64,000 nucleotides of DNA from Cognatundibacterium luofuense (GTDB taxonomy: Bacteria > Pseudomonadota > Gammaproteobacteria > Burkholderiales > Burkholderiaceae_D): assembly GCF_018139685.1 (NCBI RefSeq), contig NZ_JAGSPN010000016.1, positions 46,796 through 110,795 of the forward strand, in the 5' to 3' direction. Below the pieces are notes generated by a model, which ran no database searches, was not told the DNA's origin, and saw nothing but the letters and a program-made list of their open reading frames with translations. Position 1 is the first letter of the stretch; each line of letters starts with the position of its first letter. The position numbers were made by a program, and so were the translations under genes. Of the stretch, positions 1 through 9,502 are shown piece after piece.

Positions 1-348
1 GCCGAGGAAAGTTGCCGAAATCTGGCTCATGACTTTCTGCGGATTCGACTTAACGTTTTCTTCCCATTCTTTGACTTTACCGTCAGCAATCGTCAGCGCA
101 TTCAGACTGTCCTGATAGCGTTTGCCGATACGCATCAGTTCACCTTTTTCCAGATTCAGCAAAAAGTCTTCTGCGCTTTTTCCTTGCGTCTGCGCTTCGA
201 TTTGTGCAATCGCTTCATCGATTTGTCCGGTCTTGGCAACGGCCAGCGACTGCGACACTTTGCTGTCATGGGTTTGGGTGGTCACGCAACCGGTCAGGGC
301 AATTGCTGCCGCCAGCGGCGTCAGTCTGATCAGGGAGATAGGCTTCAT
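1..348 (-). CDS. Lipoprotein of the COG3014 type, partial (left edge)
   Basis: The frame runs from ATG at 348 to the window edge without a stop, so only the first 116 residues are visible. The N-terminus is a lipoprotein signal: MKPISLIRLTPLAAAIALTGC, with lipobox LTGC and Cys21 as the lipidated residue. The next part is helical, with the phrases AVAKTGQIDEAIAQIE and LLNLEKGELMRIGKRYQDS; this TPR-like pattern resembles COG3014 proteins as I remember them. The protein is expected to be anchored to a membrane facing the periplasm; its function is unknown. A TATAAT hexamer lies upstream at 421-426. The lipoprotein call is firm, the family call moderate. Confidence 0.75.
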   Translation of the reverse strand, partial: MKPISLIRLTPLAAAIALTGCVTTQTHDSKVSQSLAVAKTGQIDEAIAQIEAQTQGKSAEDFLLNLEKGELMRIGKRYQDSLNALTIADGKVKEWEENVKSNPQKVMSQISATFLG

Positions 349-420
349 ATTGAAATGTGGAAAGGATCGTTCGGGAAGACATCCGGCAACTGCGATACCG
401 GAATCAGAAATCAATCCGTT

Positions 421-449
421 ATTATAAAGATGCACACATTTTCAATTAT
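421..449 (-). promoter_or_regulatory. Possible promoter of the left-edge lipoprotein
   Basis: On the minus strand a perfect TATAAT lies at 421-426, about 73 bp upstream of the lipoprotein ATG. The hexamer 17 bp further upstream (444-449, ATAATT) is a poor -35 box. The call rests on the -10 alone. Confidence 0.35.
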
Positions 450-549
450 TGAAACAAATGCAATTAGATAGATGAATTTGTAATAATTTGTAATAACTTG
501 AATGCTGGTCAGACGGAAGCGTGGCGTGCATGCGACAAAGCAGGTCTGC

Positions 550-1533
550 TCAGGAAGCGGGTGCAGCAGACAGGCTGCGACAATCCGCATCATCCGGCGC
601 TGCCATCAGCCAGCGTTCGATTTGCCACATCAGATCGGGCAGGCGCGAACGCTCTCCGGTATGGAAGCCGTGGTCTGCTCCGGCATACTCGCAAACCCGC
701 CATAAACGCTGACGCGCAGGACTTAAGTTTTGTTGCAATTTTCTGCGCGCATCATCAGGAATTAAGCCGTCTGCCCCACCGTAGGCCCAGAAAACCGGTA
801 CAGTGATTTGTTCCAGCAGAGCAAGATGCTGCACCGCCGCCAGTTCTGACCAGTAACGCCAGCTGCGGCCATGAATGCGAGCCGCATCCGGATCAGCCGG
901 TGGCTCGCGCAAACGTCCCTGCAAAGTCCGCCAGCCAGCGCGCATATGCGGATAACGCTGCGCCAGTGACTGATAGGTATCCAGCGCACCGGAACCGCTG
1001 TGCGACAACAGAATCACCTGCGTCAGCCCGGGCACAGCGGGAGCCAGTCCGGCCACCACTTCTGCACCCTCCGAAATTCCCATCAGAATCACACGGCGCG
1101 GACGTTGCGGCGCCTGTTGCAACTGGCTGCGTATCCATGCCTGCTGATCCGCCAGCCAGACCGACCAGTGATCCTGCCGGATGAATGCATCGCTGCATTG
1201 TTTGCCATCGTCCGCCGGCGCTATACCGCGTTTTTGCAGGATGAAGAACCGGGTCAGGCCGGATTCGCCTTCCAGTCCGCGAAAATATGCCGGCAGAAAA
1301 GTCTGCAAGCCGGCACAACCGGAACCCGCCACCACAAAAATCCAGTTTTCCGGCAATACCGGATGCGGCTGACCTTTGCTGAAGGTGTAGCTCCACGCCT
1401 GTTCCCCGTCCGGCAGACGAAACAGCTTTTCCTCCACCTGCTGCGCTTGCGCAACGGCAGCCAGCGCCAGCCCGCCTGCGACAGCAAGGGCGGCAGCGAA
1501 GCGGGAGCACAGCGGATAAACGGAGGTCAGCAT
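550..1533 (-). CDS. Secreted alpha/beta hydrolase (esterase-like)
   Basis: Exported alpha/beta-hydrolase of 327 residues. I chose the ATG at 1533 over an upstream in-frame TTG (1557), because the protein then starts with a classical signal peptide: hydrophobic ALAVAGGLALAAVAQA, likely cleaved after AQA. The nucleophile elbow is GISEG (Ser in G-x-S-x-G), the probable acid is the Asp in GGADGLIP, and the catalytic His is in GADHGFH, so the triad looks complete. Several Cys residues fit an oxidising periplasm. The substrate cannot be told from sequence. It is divergent from tex with about 130 bp between starts and ends about 200 bp before the lipoprotein gene. Confidence 0.75.
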   Translation of the reverse strand: MLTSVYPLCSRFAAALAVAGGLALAAVAQAQQVEEKLFRLPDGEQAWSYTFSKGQPHPVLPENWIFVVAGSGCAGLQTFLPAYFRGLEGESGLTRFFILQKRGIAPADDGKQCSDAFIRQDHWSVWLADQQAWIRSQLQQAPQRPRRVILMGISEGAEVVAGLAPAVPGLTQVILLSHSGSGALDTYQSLAQRYPHMRAGWRTLQGRLREPPADPDAARIHGRSWRYWSELAAVQHLALLEQITVPVFWAYGGADGLIPDDARRKLQQNLSPARQRLWRVCEYAGADHGFHTGERSRLPDLMWQIERWLMAAPDDADCRSLSAAPAS

Positions 1534-1665
1534 TGTTGTGATCAGAAAGTACAGCAAAGAAAGGCGGATATCCGGTTCTAGCCCGACAAAGGGCTGGTGT
1601 CAAGACTGGTAAGTCGCGCCAATTTGCGTATCATCAGCGCCTTCATTGCACTGGAAAACCGATTT

Positions 1666-4014
1666 ATGTTGCCTTCTATCGAACAAAGACTTGCTGTTGA
1701 ACTCGCCGCCCGCCCGAATCAGGTTGCGGCAGCTATCGGGCTGCTGGACGAAGGCGCGACCGTGCCGTTTATTGCGCGTTACCGTAAAGAAGTGACCGGC
1801 GGACTGGACGACACCCAGTTGCGTACGCTGGAAGAGCGCCTGCGTTATCTGCGCGAGCTGGAAGACCGCCGCGCCACCATCATCGGCTCGATTGAAGAGC
1901 AAGGCAAAATGACGCCGGAACTGTTACAGGCAATCTCGCTGGCGGAAGACAAAACCCTGCTGGAAGACCTGTATCTGCCGTACAAACCGAAACGCCGCAC
2001 CAAGGCGCAGATCGCGGTCGAAGCCGGTCTGCTGCCGCTGGCGGACAGCCTGCTGAGCCAGCCGGAACTGGTGCCGGAAGAAGAAGCTGCCAAATACCTG
2101 AAACCGGCCTTCACCGGCGCGAACGGCGATAATCCCGGCGTGGCCGATGCCAAAGCTGCGCTGGATGGCGCACGTCAGATTCTGATGGAAAAATTCGCTG
2201 AAGACGCCAGCCTGCTGGCAGCGCTGCGCGAATACATGAATGAACACGGCATCGTCGAATCCAAAGTCATCGAAGGCAAGGAAGATGCCGGCGAAAAATT
2301 CACCGATTATTTCGATTACAGCGAAACCCTGCACACCATTCCTTCGCACCGCGCACTGGCGCTGTTCCGTGGCCGTCGTGAAGAAATCCTGAATGTCAGC
2401 CTGCGTCTGGATACCGAAGAAGAAAAACCGAAATGGGATGCGCCGCTGAATCCTTGCGAAGGCCGCATCGCCAGCCATTTCGGTATCAGTCAGAAAGGCC
2501 GTCCGGCTGACAAATGGCTGGCCGATACCGTGCGCTGGGCATGGCGCGTGAAAGTCTTCATGCATCTGGAAACCGAGCTGATGGGCAAGCTGCGCGAAGA
2601 AGCCGAAGCCGAAGCGATCCGCGTGTTTGCCCGCAATCTGAAAGATTTGCTGCTGGCAGCACCAGCCGGCCCGCGTGCGACGCTGGGTCTGGATCCGGGC
2701 TTGCGTACCGGTGTAAAAGTGGCAGTTGTCGATGCCACCGGTAAAGTCGTCGATACCACCGCGATTTATCCGCATGCACCGCGTAACGACTGGGAAGGTT
2801 CGCTGCATGTGCTGGCACAGCTGGCGCGCAAACATCAGGTCTCGCTGATTTCTATCGGTAACGGTACCGCATCACGTGAAACCGACAAACTGGCGCAGGA
2901 TCTGATCAAACGCCATCCGGAACTGGGCATGACCAAGATCGTGGTATCGGAAGCCGGTGCTTCTGTGTATTCCGCATCGGAGTTTGCATCGAAAGAATTG
3001 CCGGAACTGGATGTGTCGCTGCGTGGCGCAGTGTCGATTGCGCGCCGTCTGCAAGACCCGCTGGCGGAACTGGTCAAAATCGATCCGAAATCCATCGGCG
3101 TCGGTCAGTATCAGCATGATGTGAGCCAGACCCAGTTAGCGCGTTCGCTGGACGCGGTGGTGGAGGATTGCGTGAATGCGGTTGGCGTTGATGTGAATAC
3201 CGCTTCTGCACCGCTGCTGGCGCGTGTTTCCGGTCTGACTGCCAGCGTGGCGCAAAGCATTGTGCTGTACCGCGATGCCAAAGGCATGTTCCAGAGCCGC
3301 GCCGATCTGCGCTCGGTGCCGCGTCTCGGCGATAAAACCTTTGAACAGGCGGCTGGCTTCCTGCGCATCATGAATGGCAGCAATCCGCTGGATGCCAGCG
3401 GCGTCCATCCGGAATCCTACCCTGTAGTTGAAAAAATTCTGGCGGATATTCAGAAAGATGTGAAAAACGTCATCGGCGACAGCAGTCTGCTGAAAAAACT
3501 GAATCCGGCAAAATACGCGGATGAACGTTTCGGTGTGCCGACCGTGACCGATATTCTGAAAGAGCTGGATAAACCAGGCCGCGATCCGCGTCCGGAATTC
3601 ACTACGGCGACGTTCAAGGAAGACGTGGAAGAAGTCAAAGATCTGCGTCCGGACATGATTCTGGAGGGCGTGGTGACCAACGTGGCGGCCTTCGGCGCAT
3701 TTGTGGATATCGGCGTGCATCAGGATGGTCTGGTGCATATCTCTGCGCTGTCGGATACCTTCGTCAAAGATCCGCACACCGTGGTCAAAGCCGGTCAGGT
3801 GGTCAAAGTCAAAGTGCTGGAAGTCGATGTGAAGCGTAACCGTATCGCGCTGACCATGCGTCTGACCGACAGCGCCCCCGCCGCCGGCAGCCGCCCTGAA
3901 CAACGCGGTGACCGTCAGGATGCGAAACGTCTGCAGCAACACCGTGCGCAATCCGGCCGCACAGAATCGCCATCAAATGCAATGGCAGCGGCGTTTGCGA
4001 AGCTCAAGCGCTGA
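1666..4014 (+). CDS. tex: Tex, RNA-binding transcription accessory protein
   Basis: Tex family protein of 782 residues, normal length. The start at 1666 ([14 protein letters not shown]) matches the usual Tex N-terminus; longer in-frame starts add residues unlike the family. The order is: Tex N-terminal helical region, a YqgF/RNase H-like fold from about residue 337 ([18 protein letters not shown]), helix-hairpin-helix segments around 510-570, and an S1 RNA-binding domain near 660-730 ([24 protein letters not shown]). The tail after S1 is basic and low-complexity. Tex proteins bind nucleic acid and affect transcription; the exact role here is unknown. It is followed by a strong terminator. Confidence 0.96.
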   Translation: MLPSIEQRLAVELAARPNQVAAAIGLLDEGATVPFIARYRKEVTGGLDDTQLRTLEERLRYLRELEDRRATIIGSIEEQGKMTPELLQAISLAEDKTLLEDLYLPYKPKRRTKAQIAVEAGLLPLADSLLSQPELVPEEEAAKYLKPAFTGANGDNPGVADAKAALDGARQILMEKFAEDASLLAALREYMNEHGIVESKVIEGKEDAGEKFTDYFDYSETLHTIPSHRALALFRGRREEILNVSLRLDTEEEKPKWDAPLNPCEGRIASHFGISQKGRPADKWLADTVRWAWRVKVFMHLETELMGKLREEAEAEAIRVFARNLKDLLLAAPAGPRATLGLDPGLRTGVKVAVVDATGKVVDTTAIYPHAPRNDWEGSLHVLAQLARKHQVSLISIGNGTASRETDKLAQDLIKRHPELGMTKIVVSEAGASVYSASEFASKELPELDVSLRGAVSIARRLQDPLAELVKIDPKSIGVGQYQHDVSQTQLARSLDAVVEDCVNAVGVDVNTASAPLLARVSGLTASVAQSIVLYRDAKGMFQSRADLRSVPRLGDKTFEQAAGFLRIMNGSNPLDASGVHPESYPVVEKILADIQKDVKNVIGDSSLLKKLNPAKYADERFGVPTVTDILKELDKPGRDPRPEFTTATFKEDVEEVKDLRPDMILEGVVTNVAAFGAFVDIGVHQDGLVHISALSDTFVKDPHTVVKAGQVVKVKVLEVDVKRNRIALTMRLTDSAPAAGSRPEQRGDRQDAKRLQQHRAQSGRTESPSNAMAAAFAKLKR

Positions 4015-4071
4015 TGTGCTGATGCGTTGATCAGCTGAAAAGCTGATCTTCAGCGGATTCAGTGAAACATG

Positions 4072-4098
4072 AAAACCGGGCTGCAGCCCGGTTTTTTA
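4072..4098 (+). terminator. Rho-independent terminator of tex
   Basis: The perfect palindrome ACCGGGCTGCAGCCCGGT is flanked by AAA and a T6 tract, 58 bp after the tex stop. Confidence 0.9.
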
Positions 4099-4540
4099 TT
4101 GGCTACGTGCGGCGTGGATAGCGGTCGTCTGTATGTCGGGATTTCCGTAGTGAGCGCACTGACCGCAGTGACAGTCATTCACGTCACTCTCGTTATCCTC
4201 CCGAATACCGTAACGGTCGGCGCAGATGCCTGCGGATTTTTTCTGTGGAAAATCCCAACTTTTTACACAGGTCACAGCGCCATCCTGAGCAACTACCAAG
4301 CCCTCCGTAAGCCGTCAAAACCTGTGCCGCTTCACTGGTTTTTACCCTACAATTCCGCATCAAAACAGATACTCCCCCCTGTTTTCAGAAAAATCGCCCT
4401 GTCGTCGGCATGAATGCTGGGGCTTTTGAGATACCCCCTGGGGTATTTTTTTGCTATTTTCAGGTATTTTCGGGCTGTTTTTGCGGTTTTCCAGGCTGCC
4501 ACAGGCGGCGTTCCGACGGTGTGCGCAGGCAGCGCCAGCC
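4099..4540. other. Non-coding stretch between tex and the acetaldehyde unit
   Basis: No credible gene. Short open frames here have no ribosome binding site and no family resemblance. The only clear structure is the terminator-like hairpin at 4431-4452. Confidence 0.6.
4431..4452. terminator. Terminator-like hairpin
   Basis: ATACCC-CCTG-GGGTAT is followed by T7 on the plus strand. It sits about 340 bp past the tex terminator and ahead of the sigma-54 region, so it may insulate that promoter from upstream transcription. Confidence 0.5.
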
Positions 4541-4592
4541 CGTTTCTGCCAAGCGTTTCTGCCAACCATTTCTGCTAACCGTTTCTGCCGCC
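4541..4592. repeat. Four tandem 13-bp repeats
   Basis: Four head-to-tail 13-mers lie at 4541, 4554, 4567 and 4580, consensus CGTTTCTGCCAAC. Copies 1, 2 and 4 are identical over their first 10 bases; copy 3 is CATTTCTGCTAAC. They lie about 200-250 bp upstream of the sigma-54 promoter, a distance at which activators or bending proteins act. Confidence 0.85.
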
Positions 4593-4638
4593 AGCCTGTT
4601 CCGCTGTACCTTCGCCCTTCTGCCATCCGGCGGCGCAT

Positions 4639-4707
4639 GTGTCACTACAACGTCTCAGCCTGACACAGTTGTCACAGCCAGCTGTTCCGTTTCGTGACAC
4701 CTGACAC
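4639..4707. promoter_or_regulatory. Putative upstream activating sites for the AcoR-type regulator
   Basis: Half-sites GTGTCA / TGACAC recur: GTGTCA at 4639-4644, TGACAC at 4661-4666 facing TGTCA at 4670-4674 (TGACA-N4-TGTCA inverted repeat), and TGACAC at 4695-4700 and 4702-4707. The cluster ends about 80 bp upstream of the sigma-54 promoter, the usual UAS distance. Assignment to the AcoR homologue at 6871-8871 is inferred from context. Confidence 0.55.
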
Positions 4708-4787
4708 AACACCACTGCAGCGCAACAAAACAGTCCCGTCCGCCGAAAACCTTTATCGCTATTGGGTTTAACGCGATTTCGCATGAC

Positions 4788-4802
4788 TGGCACAGCGTTT
4801 GC
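4788..4802 (+). promoter_or_regulatory. Sigma-54 promoter (-24/-12) of the aldehyde dehydrogenase gene
   Basis: TGGCAC at 4788-4793, a 5-bp spacer, then TTGC at 4799-4802: an exact match to the TGGCAC-N5-TTGC consensus with the correct spacing. The start codon lies 66 bp downstream, and a sigma-54 activator gene is found just beyond the target genes. Confidence 0.85.
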
Positions 4803-4867
4803 AAACCATTGCTTGTGCACGCAAGACTGCGTCGCCAACCATCACAACAAAACAGGAGACACGCATC

Positions 4868-6388
4868 ATGAATCTGGCCGACATCAGCCATCTGGGTATT
4901 CAGAATCCGTTCAAATCGCGTTACGACAATTTCATCGGCGGCAAATTTGTCGCGCCGGTGAAAGGCCAGTATTTTGAAAATATCAGTCCGGTCATCGGAC
5001 GTGCGTTTTGCGAAATCGCACGTTCCACCGAAGACGATATCGAACTGGCGCTGGATGCAGCGCATGCCGCTAAAGCAGCGTGGGCCAAAACCTCTCCGGC
5101 AGAACGCGCCCTGATTCTGAACCGCATCGCTGACCGCATGGAAGCGAATCTGAGCCTGCTTGCAACGGCGGAAACCATCGATAACGGCAAGCCTATCCGC
5201 GAAACCACCGCAGCCGATATCCCGCTGGCAATTGATCATTTCCGTTATTTCGCCGGTTGTATCCGTGCGCAGGAAGGCACGGTCGCGCAGATTGATGCGG
5301 ACACCTATGCTTACCATTTCCATGAACCGCTGGGCGTGGTCGGTCAGATTATTCCGTGGAATTTCCCGATTCTGATGGCGGTCTGGAAAATGGCACCGGC
5401 GCTGGCTGCCGGTAACTGTATTGTGCTGAAACCGGCAGAACAGACTCCGGCATCCATCATGGTGCTGGTGGAACTGATACAGGATTTACTGCCGCCGGGT
5501 GTGCTGAATGTGGTCAATGGTTTCGGTCTGGAAGCCGGTAAACCGCTGGCGTCCAGCAAGCGTATCGCGAAGATTGCATTCACCGGCGAAACCGGTACCG
5601 GCCGCCTGATCATGCAATATGCGGCGCAAAACCTGATTCCGGTGACGCTGGAACTGGGTGGCAAATCGCCGAATATTTTCTTTGAAGATGTGATGGATAA
5701 AGACGATGCTTTCTTCGACAAATGTCTGGAAGGCTTCGCGATGTTTGCACTGAATCAGGGGGAAGTCTGCACTTGTCCAAGCCGCGTACTGGTGCAGGAA
5801 TCGATTTACGACCGCTTTATCGAACGCGCCATTGCACGGGTTTCCGCGATCAAACAAGGCAATCCGCTGGATGCCGGTACCATGATCGGTGCGCAGGCGT
5901 CGCAGGAACAGCTGGAGAAAATCCTGTCGTATCTGGAAATCGGCCGTCAGGAAGGCGCTACCGTGCTGACCGGTGGCAAGCGTAAAGAACTGAGCGGTGA
6001 CTTTGCCGGTGGCTATTACGTGGAACCGACGATTTTCAAAGGCCATAACAAAATGCGCATCTTCCAGGAAGAAATTTTCGGCCCTGTGGTATCGGTCACG
6101 ACCTTCAAAGATGAAGAAGAAGCGCTGCATATCGCCAACGATACGCTGTTTGGTCTGGGCGCCGGTGTCTGGACACGTGACGGCAGCCGCGCGTTCCGCG
6201 TAGGCCGTGGCATTCAGGCGGGTCGCGTCTGGACCAACTGCTATCACCTGTATCCGGCACATGCGGCGTTCGGCGGTTACAAGCAATCCGGTATCGGCCG
6301 CGAAACCCACAAAATGATGCTGGATCATTATCAGCAAACGAAAAATCTGCTGGTCAGCTATAACCCGAACGCACTCGGCTTCTTCTGA
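4868..6388 (+). CDS. acoD: NAD-dependent (acet)aldehyde dehydrogenase, AcoD/ExaC/AldB type
   Basis: Aldehyde dehydrogenase of 506 residues, the usual length of the AcoD/ExaC/AldB branch, which oxidises acetaldehyde and related short aldehydes to acids with NAD. The start at 4868 is fixed by AGGAGAC at 4854-4860. Visible motifs are the Rossmann phrase FTGETGTGR, the general-base Glu in LELGGKSPN (near residue 262), and the catalytic site [11 protein letters not shown] with Cys301 and Cys303. It is preceded by a sigma-54 promoter and followed by a DUF779 gene and an acoR-like gene, a common combination in Proteobacteria. The physiological substrate (acetaldehyde from acetoin, ethanol or ethanolamine) is not decided by the sequence. 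Confidence 0.93.
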   Translation: MNLADISHLGIQNPFKSRYDNFIGGKFVAPVKGQYFENISPVIGRAFCEIARSTEDDIELALDAAHAAKAAWAKTSPAERALILNRIADRMEANLSLLATAETIDNGKPIRETTAADIPLAIDHFRYFAGCIRAQEGTVAQIDADTYAYHFHEPLGVVGQIIPWNFPILMAVWKMAPALAAGNCIVLKPAEQTPASIMVLVELIQDLLPPGVLNVVNGFGLEAGKPLASSKRIAKIAFTGETGTGRLIMQYAAQNLIPVTLELGGKSPNIFFEDVMDKDDAFFDKCLEGFAMFALNQGEVCTCPSRVLVQESIYDRFIERAIARVSAIKQGNPLDAGTMIGAQASQEQLEKILSYLEIGRQEGATVLTGGKRKELSGDFAGGYYVEPTIFKGHNKMRIFQEEIFGPVVSVTTFKDEEEALHIANDTLFGLGAGVWTRDGSRAFRVGRGIQAGRVWTNCYHLYPAHAAFGGYKQSGIGRETHKMMLDHYQQTKNLLVSYNPNALGFF

Positions 6389-6398
6389 TCTGCCGTCA

Positions 6399-6439
6399 GC
6401 GCCGCATTGCCAGTCGTCCGGCACTGCGGCGCAGTTTTT
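6399..6439 (+). terminator. Hairpin terminator between the dehydrogenase and DUF779 genes
   Basis: GCGCCGCA (6399-6406) pairs with TGCGGCGC (6425-6432), with an inner TGCC/GGCA extension, then a T5 tract at 6435-6439. It lies inside the probable operon, 14 bp before the DUF779 ATG, and could lower read-through to that gene. Confidence 0.65.
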
Positions 6440-6453
6440 CGTTGCCTGAGATC

Positions 6454-6855
6454 ATGCACACACCACCTCCCCGCGTTGTTGCTACCGTCGCAGCGCTTGG
6501 CCTGCTGTCGCAGCTGGAAGTCCGCTACGGCAGGCTACTTTTATTTCAGTCCGGTGGCTGCTGCGATGGCAGCACACCGATGTGTTATGCGCAGGGTGAT
6601 TTTCTGACCGGTGACGCCGATATCTGTGTCGGCTTTGCGGGCGAAACGCCGTTGTATATGACGCCGGAATTGTTCAGTTACTGGCAAAACTGCCAGATCG
6701 TGCTGGATATTGCCGATGGTCGCGGCGGCATGTTTTCGCTGGATAGCGGCACCGGCAAACGTTTCGTGACTCATTCGCGCCTGTTCAGCGATACCGAACT
6801 GGCGGCACTGGCTGCCATCACCACAGCCGCCTCCGCTACTCACGCTGCGCGCTGA
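6454..6855 (+). CDS. DUF779 family protein
   Basis: Small protein of 133 residues with the DUF779 signature: FQSGGCCDGSTPMCY (Cys36, Cys37, Cys44), then QIVLDIADGRGGMFSLDSG and RFVTHSRLF. The Cys cluster suggests metal binding or redox work, but the family has no established biochemical role that I know of. I chose the ATG at 6454; an in-frame TTG lies 12 bp upstream. DUF779 genes repeatedly sit next to aldehyde dehydrogenases of the AcoD/ExaC type, as here, suggesting an accessory role. It ends 15 bp from the convergent acoR-like gene. Confidence 0.88.
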   Translation: MHTPPPRVVATVAALGLLSQLEVRYGRLLLFQSGGCCDGSTPMCYAQGDFLTGDADICVGFAGETPLYMTPELFSYWQNCQIVLDIADGRGGMFSLDSGTGKRFVTHSRLFSDTELAALAAITTAASATHAAR

Positions 6856-6870
6856 ATGCAGCAGATACGC

Positions 6871-8871
6871 TCAGTCGCTTTCAGCCGACAGCTTGCGGTA
6901 CAAGGTATTGCGCGAAATGCCGAGTTGTCGCGCTGCTGCTGATACGTTGCCGTCGCAGGCAGCCAGCGTATCGCGGATCAGCCGGCGTTCTGCTGCAGCG
7001 ACCGTCGTTGCCTGCGTTACTGCCGATGCTGCAGACGCCGTCCCCATTTCTGCTGCGGCTACCGTGTGTGTCTGTGCTGCGGGCAAAGATTCCCAGAAGT
7101 CGTCCGGCAAATGCTGGATTTCGATCCGGCTGCTGTCGTCTGCCATCAGCATCGCGGTACGCAATAAACTGTGTAACTGACGCAGATTGCCCGGCCACGG
7201 ATGACGGCGGAATTCATCCATCACCGCCTCGCTGATTTCCCATATACGCTGGGCGTCCAGCTCTGCCAGCATGCGTTGCACCACCACGGCCAGATCCGTC
7301 CGTTCGCGCAAGGCAGGCAAGCGCACCACCATGCCGTTCAGGCGGTAATACAAGTCTTCACGGAATAATTTATCCGCAATCATTTGCCGCAAGGGCTGAT
7401 GGGTCGCGCAGATCACTTCAATATTCACCGGAATCGTGCTGACTGCCCCGACCGGCAACACAGCGCGTTCCTGCAGCACGCGCAGCAAACGGGCCTGCAG
7501 ATTCAGCGGCATATCGCCGATTTCATCCAGAAACAAGGTGCCGCCGTGCGCCTGCAGAATTTTGCCTTTCTGGCCTTTTTTGCGCGCACCGGTGAACGCC
7601 CCTTCTTCATAGCCGAATAACTCCGCTTCAATCAGGCTTTCCGGAATCGCTGCGCAATTCAGCGCAACAAAGGCTTGCCGGTGGCGTGGCGAAGCCTGAT
7701 GAATTGCACGGGCAAACCGCTCTTTGCCGGTGCCGGTTTCACCGGTCAGCAAGACAGGAATTCCCTTGCCTGCCACTTTGCTGAGCTTGCTGATCACGGC
7801 ATCAATCTGAGCATCACCGGTTGCCAGCGCGGCCAGGCTTTGTCCGGCAGAAGCGGGCTGCAGCGGCGATTGCGGCGTTTCTCTGAGTGTAAGCCGATCG
7901 GCAGCATGACTGATCATCTGACGCGAACGTCCGCCATCGCTGGCACGGACATGCATACGGATGCCATTGAACAGATTCAGCGCCAGCAATCCGCCATCGG
8001 CCCTGCGCAGTTGATCCATCAGTTGCGCAATGCTGATACCGAACAAAGACTGGAAGCTATGCATTTGCAAGGCTGCCATCGACATGCCGGTCTGAAACAG
8101 ACCACTGCGGCTGGCGGCCAGAAAACGGCCATCAGGACGGAAGCAAATCAAACCCTCCATCAGCGTACCGATAAATTCCGGGCGGCTGTGCACATGCAGT
8201 AACACGGCATCCTGATAACTGCTGGTGAACAACTGGTTTTCTATCATTTGCGCCGACATCCGCACCAGTCCCAGCGTATGGCGGTGAAAATGATGCTGGT
8301 CACCGGTCACGTCCAGCACACCAAGCAGCTTGCCACCGGCATCGAAAATCGGTGCAGCGGAACAGGTCAGAAAGTGGTTAGCGGACAGATAATGCTGCCC
8401 GGCATGAATCACCGTGGCGGACTGTTCGGCGATTGCAGTACCAATCGCATTCGTGCCTTTGCTTTGCTCTGACCATGCGACACCGGGGCTGAGTGCAACC
8501 CGGTCAGCTTTTTCCATAAAGTCAGCGTCGCCGATGGTATGCAGAATTGCACCGCTGGCATCGGTCAGTACCACCATGTGATGGGTGTGAATAATCTGCT
8601 CATACAGCGACTCCATAACCGGCGTCGCATGGCGGTACAGCGCATGATTCCGCTCCAGCAGGATTGCCAGTTCGCCGCGGCTTAAGGGCGTGTAATCGGC
8701 CACACTGTCGGGACGCAGGCCGTAGGCAGCAGAACGCCGGTGCGCTGAATCAATCAGCGTATCCGGTGCGGGAACCACCGGCCACTGACAGGCTTGCGCC
8801 ACGCTCAGTCCCGGCAAAACAGCGGCGCCGGACGGCATTGCTGCCGCCGCGCCCGGAATCATTCCTGACAT
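6871..8871 (-). CDS. acoR: AcoR-type sigma-54-dependent transcriptional activator
   Basis: Sigma-54 activator of 666 residues. The start at 8871 is set by AAGGAGAC seven bases upstream. The order is: N-terminal region, a GAF-like sensor (about 75-230, including VVLTDASGAILHTIGD), then the AAA+ domain with Walker A GETGTGKE near 375, the sigma-54 contact loop GAFTGA near 424 and Walker B TLFLDEIGDM, and a Fis-type HTH at the C-terminus (AAARQLGISRNTLYRKL). This is the architecture of AcoR, which activates acetoin/acetaldehyde genes. The obvious target is the sigma-54 promoter at 4788-4802. The effector is not known; acetaldehyde or acetoin would fit. Confidence 0.92.
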   Translation of the reverse strand: MSGMIPGAAAAMPSGAAVLPGLSVAQACQWPVVPAPDTLIDSAHRRSAAYGLRPDSVADYTPLSRGELAILLERNHALYRHATPVMESLYEQIIHTHHMVVLTDASGAILHTIGDADFMEKADRVALSPGVAWSEQSKGTNAIGTAIAEQSATVIHAGQHYLSANHFLTCSAAPIFDAGGKLLGVLDVTGDQHHFHRHTLGLVRMSAQMIENQLFTSSYQDAVLLHVHSRPEFIGTLMEGLICFRPDGRFLAASRSGLFQTGMSMAALQMHSFQSLFGISIAQLMDQLRRADGGLLALNLFNGIRMHVRASDGGRSRQMISHAADRLTLRETPQSPLQPASAGQSLAALATGDAQIDAVISKLSKVAGKGIPVLLTGETGTGKERFARAIHQASPRHRQAFVALNCAAIPESLIEAELFGYEEGAFTGARKKGQKGKILQAHGGTLFLDEIGDMPLNLQARLLRVLQERAVLPVGAVSTIPVNIEVICATHQPLRQMIADKLFREDLYYRLNGMVVRLPALRERTDLAVVVQRMLAELDAQRIWEISEAVMDEFRRHPWPGNLRQLHSLLRTAMLMADDSSRIEIQHLPDDFWESLPAAQTHTVAAAEMGTASAASAVTQATTVAAAERRLIRDTLAACDGNVSAAARQLGISRNTLYRKLSAESD

Positions 8872-9188
8872 CCTTGTCTCCTTGCAAAGAGCGCAGCCGC
8901 AGTACGCCGGCTTGATATGCAGTACCGGTCTGTCTGCTTTATTGTGATCGTGGGTGCGGCGCTCTGACCGGCGGTTTGCCGGATGATGATGACTTTCCTG
9001 ATACGAACTTTCTGACTCTAGCACCATTCCCGCCGTTTACCAATGCGGATTGATACGACTTCCCTGCGGGAAAACAAAGCAGGCGCAAACAGTGAAAGCT
9101 GCACATCCGGCAAACCCTATCCGGGGTCAATACATGCCCGCTGAAAATCTGGGATAATGAAAGTTATTTTCGTGTTGAAGGATGTGTC
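8872..9188. other. Intergenic region between the divergent acoR and grxD genes
   Basis: About 317 bp holding the control regions of both genes. A GATAAT hexamer at 9153-9158 may be the grxD -10 box, with no convincing -35. A small hairpin CCGGC-GGTTT-GCCGG is near 8970-8984. I see no gene and no sigma-54 site for acoR itself. Confidence 0.4.
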
Positions 9189-9500
9189 ATGAGCGACGTA
9201 CAAAACTGGATTAAAGAAACCGTTACCCAAAACCCTGTCGTGCTGTTTATGAAAGGCACTGCACAGTTTCCGCAATGCGGCTTTTCCGGCCGTGCCGTAC
9301 AGATTCTGAAAGCCTGCGGCGTGCAGAATCTGGTGACCGTGAATGTGCTGGAAGATGCAGAAGTCCGTCAGGGCATCAAAGATTACTCCAGCTGGCCAAC
9401 CATTCCTCAGCTGTACGTCAAAGGTGAATTCATCGGCGGCTCTGACATCATGGGTGAAATGTTTGAAAACGGCGAACTGCAGACTTTGCTGAAAGACTGA
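9189..9500 (+). CDS. grxD: Monothiol glutaredoxin Grx4 (GrxD)
   Basis: Monothiol glutaredoxin of 103 residues. The active-site CGFS (Cys30-Ser33) follows [10 protein letters not shown], and the glutathione-binding phrases [19 protein letters not shown] are intact. Members of this family bind a bridging [2Fe-2S] cluster with glutathione and pass clusters to target proteins, often with a BolA partner; a BolA-family gene (ibaG) lies at 35346. RBS AAGGA precedes the ATG. The ubiX start follows two bases after the stop, so they are probably co-transcribed. Confidence 0.97.
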   Translation: MSDVQNWIKETVTQNPVVLFMKGTAQFPQCGFSGRAVQILKACGVQNLVTVNVLEDAEVRQGIKDYSSWPTIPQLYVKGEFIGGSDIMGEMFENGELQTLLKD

Positions 9501-9502
9501 AA

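Noticed and set aside
1924-2835. Long open frame antisense to tex
   Set aside because: A shadow of the tex codon bias; the protein is low in structure and family signals.
4069-4413. Open frame of 114 codons after tex
   Set aside because: It starts inside the tex terminator, has no ribosome site and resembles no family.
8970-8984. Terminator upstream of acoR
   Set aside because: The hairpin is short (5-bp stem) and has no T-tract.
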